From: Bacteroidia bacterium
Lineage (GTDB): Bacteria; Bacteroidota; Bacteroidia; Flavobacteriales; Flavobacteriaceae
DNA length: 42,078 nt
Reading direction: 5' to 3'
NCBI GenBank assembly: GCA_030427985.1
Contig: JAUIBH010000026.1
Coordinates: forward strand, 1-42,078
The number at the start of each line of letters is the position of its first letter. The stretch's first letter is position 1. The position numbers and the translations under genes were made by a program. The notes beneath the pieces were generated by a model. That model saw only the letters and a list, made by a program, of their open reading frames with translations. It did not search any database and was not told the DNA's origin. Positions 22,765-29,690 of the stretch are shown in pieces.

Positions 22765-23707
22765 CGACAGTAATTTTTTTGATGCGATACGGCCTTTTCT
22801 GTTGGGACTCATAGTAGGTTCGGATAAGGAGTTCCATCACAATACCAATAGTGAACAATTGAATGCCCCCTAGAATGAACATCATGCCGAAAATCAGCAA
22901 AGGTCGGCTTCCAATATCCTCACCAAAACCAAGCTTCACAATCAATAAATAGATGTTGATGAAGACGCCTAGAATGATGAGCAGAACTCCAATAATCCCA
23001 AAAAGGTGAATGGGGCGTTGAAAATATTTTCGGATAAAGAGCAGCAACATCATATCAGCCACTACCTTAAAAACTCGCTCCAAACCGTATTTGGAAACCC
23101 CCGCATGGCGAGCATGGTGTTTTACCGGAACCTGCTTTATCTGTCCTCCTTCCAAAAAGGCCAAAAGCGTAATGAATCGGTGCATTTCCCCATATAGGTT
23201 CAAGCCCTTGGCAATATCCTTGGTAAATACTTTCAGGGCACAGCCGTTGTCCTTAATATCCAATTTGGTCACCCTTCGAACCAAAAAATTGGCAATTTTG
23301 GACGGTATTTTTTTGACCAAGGAATCCTTTCTTTTCTGACGGATTCCAGTCACTACATCATATTCACCACTCACGGCGTATTCCAACATTTGTGGAATAT
23401 CCGAAGGATCATTTTGTAAATCGCCGTCCATGGTGATGATATAGTCCCCCTCGGCGTAATCCAGTCCAGCTGCCAAAGCCAGACTTTGGCCGTAGTTCTT
23501 TTTCAACTCGATTAAATGGACTTTATCGTCATCCATCTCCTTGACTCTTTGGCGTGTTTTGTCCGTAGAAAAGTCATCCACGTATACAATTTGGTAGTTA
23601 TATCCCTCAAGACTTTCATGAATCTTTTGGGTCAACAGAACCACATTGTCCTCTTCATTGTACAATGGAACCACTATGGATAGAAGGGAATTGGTGACGG
23701 TGCTCAT
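22745..23707 (-). CDS. GT2 polyprenyl-phosphate sugar transferase (DPM synthase/ArnC/GtrB-like)
   Basis: A 320-residue enzyme that probably moves a sugar from a nucleotide donor onto undecaprenyl phosphate at the cytoplasmic face. The N-terminal GT-A domain has LLSIVVPLYNEEDNV, QIVYVDDFSTDKT and the DXD-type TMDGDLQNDP. Two C-terminal membrane helices (about 235-258 and 272-298) are the signature of the GtrB/ArnC group. The overlap with the flippase-like gene and the facing GT39-PAP2 pair make a coherent donor, flip, transfer and recycle set (inference). A TAAATTTG -7 box is 18 bases upstream. Confidence 0.9.
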   Translation of the reverse strand: MSTVTNSLLSIVVPLYNEEDNVVLLTQKIHESLEGYNYQIVYVDDFSTDKTRQRVKEMDDDKVHLIELKKNYGQSLALAAGLDYAEGDYIITMDGDLQNDPSDIPQMLEYAVSGEYDVVTGIRQKRKDSLVKKIPSKIANFLVRRVTKLDIKDNGCALKVFTKDIAKGLNLYGEMHRFITLLAFLEGGQIKQVPVKHHARHAGVSKYGLERVFKVVADMMLLLFIRKYFQRPIHLFGIIGVLLIILGVFINIYLLIVKLGFGEDIGSRPLLIFGMMFILGGIQLFTIGIVMELLIRTYYESQQKRPYRIKKITVGDGKAA

Positions 23708-23724
23708 TCGGTTTTGAATCTGTG

Positions 23725-23732
23725 CAAATTTA
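23725..23732 (-). promoter_or_regulatory. -7 box (TAAATTTG) for the DPM-synthase-like operon
   Basis: An exact TANNTTTG match on the minus strand in the 35-base gap after meaB, with a predicted leader of about 11 bases to the ATG at 23707. No -33 TTG at 17-23 bases. Confidence 0.45.
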
Positions 23733-23742
23733 TCGCTTTTAT

Positions 23743-24786
23743 TTAAAGTTCCTTGGTGATTTTGTCCAAGAGGAGTTTAGCAGCGTAAAAAGGCGAAATT
23801 TCGTTGTTCTCGATAGCGGCGAGCATCTTACTTTGTTCCTTTTTGAAAGATTCCCGTTGATGAAAAAATTGCTTGATGTGCTCATCCACGGTCTGAAGGA
23901 ACCAATTTTTGTTCTGGATCTTTCGGTTTTGTTCAAAATACCCGTTTTCCTTGCTTTGGACTATGAATTGCTCCACCATGTCCCAAATCTCTTTGATTCC
24001 CGTATTCTCAGTAGCCGAACAGCGCATCACCTTGGGCACCCAACCGTTCTTTTTTGGGGGATATAGGTGCAATGCTCGCGAAAATTCGGTTTCCGCCAGC
24101 TTGGCCCGCTCCAGATTGGTGCCATCGGCCTTATTGATGGCGATGGCATCGGCCATTTCCATAATGCCCCGTTTAATACCTTGGAGTTCATCGCCCGCAC
24201 CGGAAAGTTTCAGCAATAAAAAGAAATCCACCATACTGTGTACCGCAATTTCGCTTTGGCCCACACCCACGGTTTCCACCAAAATAACATCATAGCCGGC
24301 GGCTTCGCAAAGCATAATACTCTCTCGGGTCTTTTGGGCCACTCCACCCAAAGAAGTCCCCGAAGGAGAAGGTCTAATAAAGGCATTGGCATCTTTGGAA
24401 AGGGTCTGCATGCGGGTTTTATCGCCCAAAATACTGCCCTTGCTCAAGGAACTGGTGGGGTCTACTGCCAAAACAGCCACTTTTTTGCCCATGGCGGTCA
24501 ATGTGGTGCCCAGTGTTTCAATGAAGGAACTTTTTCCAACACCAGGAACTCCAGTAACTCCCAATCGGATACTGGAATTGGGTATGGACAGACATTTTTC
24601 GATTACAGCGTTGGCCTTCTCAAAATGTTCAGGCTTGGTGCTCTCCAAAAGGGTAATGGCCTTGGCCAAAATGGCTTTGTCCCCCTTGAGTATGCCTTCA
24701 GTCATGGCCTCAACGGATATTTGCTGTTTGCGGAGGGCTCTAATTTTGGAGATTGTGCTGGGTGGTGTACTTTTTTTGGCTGCCAA
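23743..24786 (-). CDS. meaB: Methylmalonyl-CoA mutase-associated GTPase MeaB
   Basis: A 347-residue G3E-type P-loop GTPase that protects methylmalonyl-CoA mutase and gates loading of adenosylcobalamin. Seen: P-loop GVPGVGKSS (79-87), VLAVDPTSSLSKGSILGDKTRM (the MeaB-specific segment), VETVGVGQSE (switch/Walker B), NKADG (base recognition) and the C-terminal dimerisation helices. The start is TTG, just after an in-frame stop; no ATG precedes the conserved VEAMTEGILKGDKAILAKA region that begins the fold. The mutase genes are not in this window, but the cobalamin adenosyltransferase at 34924-35481 serves the same pathway. Confidence 0.95.
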   Translation of the reverse strand: MAAKKSTPPSTISKIRALRKQQISVEAMTEGILKGDKAILAKAITLLESTKPEHFEKANAVIEKCLSIPNSSIRLGVTGVPGVGKSSFIETLGTTLTAMGKKVAVLAVDPTSSLSKGSILGDKTRMQTLSKDANAFIRPSPSGTSLGGVAQKTRESIMLCEAAGYDVILVETVGVGQSEIAVHSMVDFFLLLKLSGAGDELQGIKRGIMEMADAIAINKADGTNLERAKLAETEFSRALHLYPPKKNGWVPKVMRCSATENTGIKEIWDMVEQFIVQSKENGYFEQNRKIQNKNWFLQTVDEHIKQFFHQRESFKKEQSKMLAAIENNEISPFYAAKLLLDKITKEL

Positions 24787-24992
24787 GGGTACTGTTCATC
24801 GGATTTTATACTAAGGTATAAAGTTTTTGCGGGTTATGGTTAATGTATGGTGGGTACCGTATTGTGATGTTTTTCCATTTCACAAAAATTTAATAGCAGA
24901 TTTGATGGTGGTACAGAATCAAAATGGTATTTTTCATGTTATGTACGGCTGGTTTCAGTCCATCGGTACATTCAAACCCTATAAACATTTAG

Positions 24993-25418
24993 ATGATGAA
25001 AACAATTTTTGAAGCAAAGGCCACAAATTCAGGAGGTAGGGCCGGACATGTAGAGAGCGAGGACGGTGTGTTGAATTTTGACATTTCCATGCCCACTTCA
25101 AAGGGCAAGACAGATCCAAAATCCACCAACCCGGAAGAGCTTTTTGCCGCAGCCTATTCCAGTTGTTATGGAGCGGGTCTGCAAGCCGTTGCAAAAGAGC
25201 ACGACATTGATCTGGGAGATTTCACTGTTACAGCCACTATAGCACTAAATACGGAAAAAGAAGGTTTTTTCTTGGAAGCAACCTTGGATGCTTACCTACC
25301 CACGGTAGATAAGGAAATGGGAACGACCTTGATGGAAGAAGCCCATGAAATATGTCCATATAGCAAGGCTACCCGGGACAATATTACGGTACATTTGAAT
25401 CTGTTGATGGACGAATAA
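24993..25418 (+). CDS. ohr: Organic hydroperoxide resistance protein (Ohr, OsmC family)
   Basis: A 141-residue cytoplasmic thiol peroxidase that reduces organic hydroperoxides with lipoyl-protein help. The catalytic set is complete: GGRAGH (Arg16), TNPEELFAAAYSSCY (Glu49 and peroxidatic Cys58) and HEICPYSKATR (resolving Cys121). The length is typical. Two adjacent ATGs (24993 and 24996) are equally possible starts. It is monocistronic: meaB diverges upstream and a strong terminator follows at 25446. Ohr genes are often controlled by the thiol sensor OhrR; no MarR-type regulator is adjacent. Confidence 0.95.
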   Translation: MMKTIFEAKATNSGGRAGHVESEDGVLNFDISMPTSKGKTDPKSTNPEELFAAAYSSCYGAGLQAVAKEHDIDLGDFTVTATIALNTEKEGFFLEATLDAYLPTVDKEMGTTLMEEAHEICPYSKATRDNITVHLNLLMDE

Positions 25419-25445
25419 AAGTATTGTACGTACCCTAAAAATTGG

Positions 25446-25475
25446 AATCCCGTTGATACATCAACGGGATTTTTT
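25446..25475 (+). terminator. Rho-independent terminator after ohr
   Basis: AATCCCGTTG (25446-25455) pairs perfectly with CAACGGGATT (25462-25471) around a six-base loop, followed by a T run to 25475. It starts 27 bases after the ohr stop and separates it from the sigma-factor operon. Confidence 0.92.
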
Positions 25476-25569
25476 GTTAAAAATGCATTTAAAAATGAAT
25501 AATTTGAAACGTTCCATTTTTTTCATCGTCTTTATAAGGAACCACTAAGAATCAAACAGCAAACTGACC

Positions 25570-26112
25570 GTGTTTCAAATTGAACTGGTAGAAAAATGTA
25601 AGCGCAACGACCGTGAGGCGCAGCTAAAGCTGTACCGTCAATATTGTGACGGTATGTTCGGTGTAGCCATGCGGTTTGTTAAAAATTCGGATGATGCGGA
25701 GGATGTGGTTCAAGAATCCTTTATAAAGGCTTTTCAGCGAATTGAGCAATTTAAAGGAGAGGTAACGTTTGGAGCTTGGTTAAAACGAATTGTGGTAAAT
25801 GGGAGCATAGATTTTTTAAAATCGAAAAACCAAAGAACGGTGGAATTGAATGAAAGCTACCTGCAAATTACCGATGAGGAAAACTGGTATGTTGAAGAGG
25901 GGATTTCCTTAGAAGAAGTAAAAAAAGCCATTGAAGAACTGCCGGATAAATACAGATATGTGGTGCAACTATTTTTGGTAGAAGGTTACGACCACGGCGA
26001 AATAGCCCAAATATTAAAGATTACAGAAGCAGCCTCGCGGACCAGATTGTTGCGGGGCAAATTACAACTAAAGGAATCATTAAAGGACAAAGCGTATGGC
26101 ACGGGATCTTAG
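25570..26112 (+). CDS. ECF-type RNA polymerase sigma factor
   Basis: A 180-residue extracytoplasmic-function sigma factor. Region 2 is YRQYCDGMFGVAMRFV with SDDAEDVVQESFIKAF (core binding and -10 recognition). Region 4 is IEELPDKYRYVVQLFLVEGYDHGEIAQILKI followed by AASRTRLLRGK, the helix-turn-helix for -35 recognition. The start is GTG; the next ATG (codon 29) would remove part of region 2. Its 3' end overlaps the membrane anti-sigma-like gene by 17 bases, the classic sigma/anti-sigma arrangement. An ATAATTTG near-match to the -7 box (25497-25504) is the only upstream promoter hint. Confidence 0.94.
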   Translation: MFQIELVEKCKRNDREAQLKLYRQYCDGMFGVAMRFVKNSDDAEDVVQESFIKAFQRIEQFKGEVTFGAWLKRIVVNGSIDFLKSKNQRTVELNESYLQITDEENWYVEEGISLEEVKKAIEELPDKYRYVVQLFLVEGYDHGEIAQILKITEAASRTRLLRGKLQLKESLKDKAYGTGS

Positions 26113-26701
26113 AAAGTTGTTCGCAAAAGAACGAGAAGAAAAGACCTACTCAATGAAAAAGGGTCATGAGGCCCGGTTCCTATCCAAATTGGATGAAAAA
26201 ATGCCAACAGAGGAACCTCCTAAGGAAAAGAAAGGGTATACCGTTTGGCTACAGATAGCGGCATCGGTGGTGGTTGCCTTGGGCTTAACGTTCTATTATT
26301 TTTCAAGCCAAGAAGGGGAGGTAAATGATGCTGAAAAACAGATTGTTGAAACTGAAAAAAGCGGGGAGGAGTATCAGGGCATTTCGTTGGGCGACCTTTC
26401 CCCAGATCTAAAGAAAGTGGAAAATTATTACCTCACCAACATCAATCTTCAACTTTCAGACCTAGAGATGGATTCCAGCAACAAGGAGGTAATGGACAGT
26501 TTTATGGGCCGATTGGCCGAATTGGATACCGAGTACCATCGATTGAACAAGGAACTTAATGACATGGGACCCAACGACCAGACCATTGGTGCCCTGGTGA
26601 AAAATTTGCAGTTGCGCTTGCAATTGCTTCAAAAGCTAAAATTAAAATTGAATCAATTAAAATCATCAAAAAATGAACAGGAAACATCAAATATTATTTA
26701 G
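26096..26701 (+). CDS. Single-pass membrane protein, probable anti-sigma factor
   Basis: A 201-residue protein with a basic cytoplasmic N-terminus (1-47: RDLRKLFAKEREEK, EARFLSKLDEKM), one membrane helix (about 48-69) and a periplasmic part ending in a leucine-rich coiled coil (about 135-195: LNKELNDM, LVKNLQLRLQLLQKLKLKLNQL). There is no zinc-binding HxxxCxxC motif, so it is not a ZAS-type anti-sigma. The call rests on overlap with the sigma gene, topology and size. It overlaps the following secreted-protein gene by 29 bases, so all three genes are one coupled operon. Confidence 0.75.
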   Translation: MARDLRKLFAKEREEKTYSMKKGHEARFLSKLDEKMPTEEPPKEKKGYTVWLQIAASVVVALGLTFYYFSSQEGEVNDAEKQIVETEKSGEEYQGISLGDLSPDLKKVENYYLTNINLQLSDLEMDSSNKEVMDSFMGRLAELDTEYHRLNKELNDMGPNDQTIGALVKNLQLRLQLLQKLKLKLNQLKSSKNEQETSNII

Positions 26702-28124
26702 TGGACTTCTTTTTGTGCTGACCGGATGGGTTGTTTGTGCACAGGAAAAATCCAAGACTTACAAAGAAACGTTCAATGTGGACCAAGATGCCGTTATCAA
26801 CATCAATACCAGTTATGCGGATATTGAATTTGAAACATGGAACAAGGATCAGGTAGAGATTACCGCAGTAATTGAATTGGAGGGTGCCACCGATGAGGAA
26901 GCACAATCCTACTTTGAAAAAGATCAGGTCACGATCAAAGGAAACAGCAAGGAAATAGAAATCCGTACAACGGGCAGTGGTTTTTGGGCCAATTCTTCTT
27001 ATGTGTATGACTTTGATATTCCAGAAATCCCAAACATTGAATTTGTGATGCCCGAGATTCCGGAAATTCCAGAGATTCCAGAAATCATTGTAATGCCCAA
27101 TTTACCTCCGATGCCGCCCATGCCACCCATGCCTCACATGGATTTTGATTATGAGGCTTACAAAAAAGATGGGGACAAATACTTGAAGGAGTGGAAAAAG
27201 AACTTCGACAAGAATTTTGATGAGGAGTACAAAGCGCGTTTTAAAGAGTGGAGTGAGGAGATGGGAGAAATGGCAAAAGAAATGGCCGAGAATAGAAAAC
27301 AAATGGAGGAAGACCGGGAGCAACTCATGGAAGACCGTAAGGAATTGAAGGAGGAGCAAATGGAACTTCGCAAAGAGGCCCAAGAAGAGATGAGAAGGCA
27401 CCGGGAGGAAGCCAGAAAGCAGCAACATGAGGTTAGGCGCCAACGTGTCATCAGTATCAATAACGATGAGCCCAATGTGTTTTATTTTTCATCTGATGAT
27501 GGTGAGCGCAAGAAATATAAGGTGAAAAAGCGTATCAAGATCAAAATGCCAAAAAGCGTTAAACTTAAAATGGACGTGAGGCATGGCGAGGTAAAATTGG
27601 CCGCAAACACAAAGAACATCAATGCAAGCTTGTCCTACGCAAGCTTGCATGCCGCTACCATTGATGGGGACAAGACCCATATTAGGGCATCGTATTCGCC
27701 TGTTGAGGTACAACAATGGAACTACGGGCAGTTAAAAACGGATTATTCGGACAGGGTAAATCTTAAGGAGGTAAAAGAATTAAAATTGAATTCAGTTTCG
27801 TCCAATGTAATTATTGGAAGGTTGCTGAACAATGCTCTTGTCACCAGTAGCTTGGGCGCGTTGAACATCGATTCTGTATCCGATGGGTTTTCAAACATTG
27901 ACATTACTGTTGAAAATGGAGAGGTGGACTGTGTTGTACCTTCGGTACCCTTTAAAATTTATGTGAACGAAACCCTATCTGAGTTTACGTACCCCAAAAG
28001 CATATCCATTGGAACATCAAAAAACTTTGATACCAACGTGCACAAAGGGTATCATGTGTCCAATACCGATGGTAAATCCATTACAATTACCGCTAAATAT
28101 AGTGAAGTAGCCCTAAAAGAATAA
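26673..28124 (+). CDS. Secreted protein: beta domain, PEI/PPM proline repeat, charged coiled coil, beta C-terminus (DUF4097-like)
   Basis: A 483-residue exported protein (signal about 1-23, ending VCA). The order is a beta-rich domain (35-100: VININTSYADIEFETW); a proline section at 116-156 with repeated PEI units, then PPM units; a highly charged helix at 161-257 rich in E, K, R and M (RKQMEEDREQLMEDRKEL); and a beta-rich C-terminus (285-483) with adhesin-like SVSSNVIIGRLLNNA. The flanking beta parts resemble DUF4097-type beta-helix proteins. It has no catalytic motif I recognise. As the third gene of an ECF operon it may be an envelope stress sensor, or a target that feeds back on the sigma factor (inference). 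Confidence 0.8.
   Translation: MNRKHQILFSGLLFVLTGWVVCAQEKSKTYKETFNVDQDAVININTSYADIEFETWNKDQVEITAVIELEGATDEEAQSYFEKDQVTIKGNSKEIEIRTTGSGFWANSSYVYDFDIPEIPNIEFVMPEIPEIPEIPEIIVMPNLPPMPPMPPMPHMDFDYEAYKKDGDKYLKEWKKNFDKNFDEEYKARFKEWSEEMGEMAKEMAENRKQMEEDREQLMEDRKELKEEQMELRKEAQEEMRRHREEARKQQHEVRRQRVISINNDEPNVFYFSSDDGERKKYKVKKRIKIKMPKSVKLKMDVRHGEVKLAANTKNINASLSYASLHAATIDGDKTHIRASYSPVEVQQWNYGQLKTDYSDRVNLKEVKELKLNSVSSNVIIGRLLNNALVTSSLGALNIDSVSDGFSNIDITVENGEVDCVVPSVPFKIYVNETLSEFTYPKSISIGTSKNFDTNVHKGYHVSNTDGKSITITAKYSEVALKE
27622..27650. repeat. Perfect 11-bp inverted repeat inside a CDS
   Basis: ATGCAAGCTTG (27622-27632) and CAAGCTTGCAT (27640-27650) are exact reverse complements around a 7-base loop. The core GCAAGCTTG also occurs twice as a direct repeat because it is nearly self-complementary; it encodes Ala-Ser-Leu twice (residues 318-320 and 323-325). 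Confidence 0.9.
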
Positions 28125-28224
28125 TCCCTTCTTTTGTTGGTTTTCTTACCTACACTTTCCAAGACCTAATCCTTGGTCAAAAACACCAACAACTCACAGT
28201 TTCTAAATAGAATAATTTTCCACC

Positions 28225-28917
28225 TTAGTGGGCCTCTTCCTTTAAATACGATTGAAAATTGGCCTTAAACCGATTTAATCTTGGGATGGATACGTTTCGG
28301 ATATAGGAATTGTTCGGATGGTTCCTTTCATAATCCTGATGGTAATCCTCGGCCATATAAAATTTGTCAAATTTCTTCACTTCAGTGACAATGGGCCTGT
28401 CATAAACCATTTCTTCTTTCAACTTGGCCATGTAGTCGTTTATGATTTTTTTCTCCTCCTCATTTTTATAAAATGCTATGGAGCGGTATTGGGCACCCCT
28501 GTCTGGTCCTTGGCGATTAAGGGTAGTGGGATCATGTGAACCAAAGAACACCTGTACTAATTGGGTAAATGAAATAACTTCAGGGTCGTAATAAACTTCT
28601 ACGGCTTCTGCATGAGTGGTCTTTCCATAGGACACCTGTTCATAGGTAGGGTTCTTTTCCGTACCGCCCGCATATCCAGAGTAGACTTCTTTTACACCTT
28701 TTACACTTTCAAAAATGGCCTCAACACACCAAAAGCATCCACTGGCAAAATAGGCGGTTTCATATTCCTGTAACTGAGCTGCAGTAAATGTTTCTTTTTT
28801 TGGAGCTTCTAATTGTTCTTCTTGGGCAAGCTCTTGTTTTTCTGATTTGTTTTTGGATTGACAACCAACAGACGTTAAAAGTAGTAGCAGTAAAAAAGGA
28901 ATTCCCACAGTTTTCAT
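28225..28917 (-). CDS. msrA: Peptide-methionine (S)-S-oxide reductase, lipoprotein form
   Basis: A 230-residue enzyme that reduces methionine-S-sulfoxide in damaged proteins. It carries a lipoprotein signal (TSVGC, Cys19) and a Lys/Glu/Gln-rich linker (20-45), so it acts in the periplasm or on the outer membrane, unlike cytoplasmic MsrA. Seen: catalytic FASGCFWCVEA (Cys61), EVYSGYAGG, FFGSHDPTTLNRQGPDRG and QYRSIAFY, plus YHQDYE. No MsrB domain is fused and no electron donor gene is adjacent. It is convergent with the ECF operon. Confidence 0.95.
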   Translation of the reverse strand: MKTVGIPFLLLLLLTSVGCQSKNKSEKQELAQEEQLEAPKKETFTAAQLQEYETAYFASGCFWCVEAIFESVKGVKEVYSGYAGGTEKNPTYEQVSYGKTTHAEAVEVYYDPEVISFTQLVQVFFGSHDPTTLNRQGPDRGAQYRSIAFYKNEEEKKIINDYMAKLKEEMVYDRPIVTEVKKFDKFYMAEDYHQDYERNHPNNSYIRNVSIPRLNRFKANFQSYLKEEAH

Positions 28918-29324
28918 TTTAGTGTTTTTTGCTTAGTGGGAATAAGTTAGCAACTATTACTTGGAATGGTGTTAAAATTTGTTAATTCTGATGTGGTGTG
29001 GTCAACATCTATGGTATTCCAATAAAGGGTTTTCAAAAGATAGTGTCGCACCGAATAATACATCTTATTCTTACAATAAGTATTCTTTTTCCTACAAATA
29101 ATTCTTTTTATATCAGTGCTTTACAGATGAACTGCTTTTCAAATGATCGATGAAATGCACATGTGGTCGGCATGTTGTTTTTAAACCTAAAAACGTTCAT
29201 CGGCGATAAAAAACACTTTATCCAAGAAAAGTTTTTACACCGAAAAAAAGAGTGGGTTAAGCGACATAAATCGGGACTAGGGGACCGGTGAAAGTAGCTT
29301 TACCATGTAATTAAAACCCAAGTC
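28918..29324. other. 407-base intergenic region between divergent msrA and a small secreted-protein gene
   Basis: No protein frame with support and no exact promoter box in the right place was found. A weak stem-loop CTTATT/AATAAG lies at 29064-29080. TAGCTTTA at 29295-29302 is a one-base mismatch to the -7 box and sits 22 bases before the small gene at 29325. For this compact window the gap is large and could hold regulatory sites or a small RNA, but I see nothing decisive. Confidence 0.5.
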
Positions 29325-29561
29325 ATGAAAACAATTTTAACCATCATCGCAGTAACTTTTATCGGAACAATGGCCATGGCCCAAGATATTTCTAAAGAAG
29401 TTAAAGTAGAAACCAAATCTACCGATGTGGAGTTGAGCGAAAACGTACAAGCTGAAATTAAGAAGGACAGAAAAATGACCAGATTGTACAAGTTCAAAAA
29501 CTCTAGGGTTAAAAAGGAACTTTCTTTCAGAACTAAAAGAAACAAAGCAAAATTGGCTTAA
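29325..29561 (+). CDS. Small secreted basic protein, unknown function
   Basis: A 78-residue precursor with a clean signal peptide (MKTILTIIAVTFIGTMAMA, cut before QD), leaving a mature peptide of about 59 residues. The first part is acidic and threonine/serine-rich (KEVKVETKSTDVELSENVQAE); the second is strongly basic (MTRLYKFKNSRVKKELSFRTKRNKAKLA). No cysteines. I do not recognise a family. A 32-codon membrane-peptide frame starts 2 bases after the stop. It has its own 407-base upstream region. Confidence 0.7.
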   Translation: MKTILTIIAVTFIGTMAMAQDISKEVKVETKSTDVELSENVQAEIKKDRKMTRLYKFKNSRVKKELSFRTKRNKAKLA

Positions 29562-29563
29562 TT

Positions 29564-29662
29564 ATGATAACCGGGTTTTTAATTCCATTTACACTATTCT
29601 TGAGTTTTGCCTTTATAGTGGCATCAATAGTATTTTCCTTGCGCGCTAAAAAATTTAGGTAG
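29564..29662 (+). CDS. Putative 32-residue single-pass membrane peptide
   Basis: An ATG at 29564, two bases after the stop of the secreted-protein gene, opens a 32-codon frame ending with TAG at 29660-29662. The peptide has one hydrophobic segment (GFLIPFTLFLSFAFIVASIV, about residues 4-23) and a basic tail (LRAKKFR), the classic layout of a small inner-membrane protein with the C-terminus inside. The tight spacing suggests coupling. Evidence is limited to composition and position. Confidence 0.45.
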   Translation: MITGFLIPFTLFLSFAFIVASIVFSLRAKKFR

Positions 29663-29690
29663 CTTCTAAAATTGTTAAGGCTTCAGCCCA

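Noticed and set aside
22765..22812. ATG at 22812 for the flippase-like gene
   Set aside because: It would overlap the upstream gene by 68 bases; GTG at 22764 is closer to the first helix. Kept as an open alternative.
24238..24843. A 201-codon frame antisense to meaB
   Set aside because: It mirrors a well-conserved GTPase, has no family-like motifs, and reflects codon bias of the true gene.
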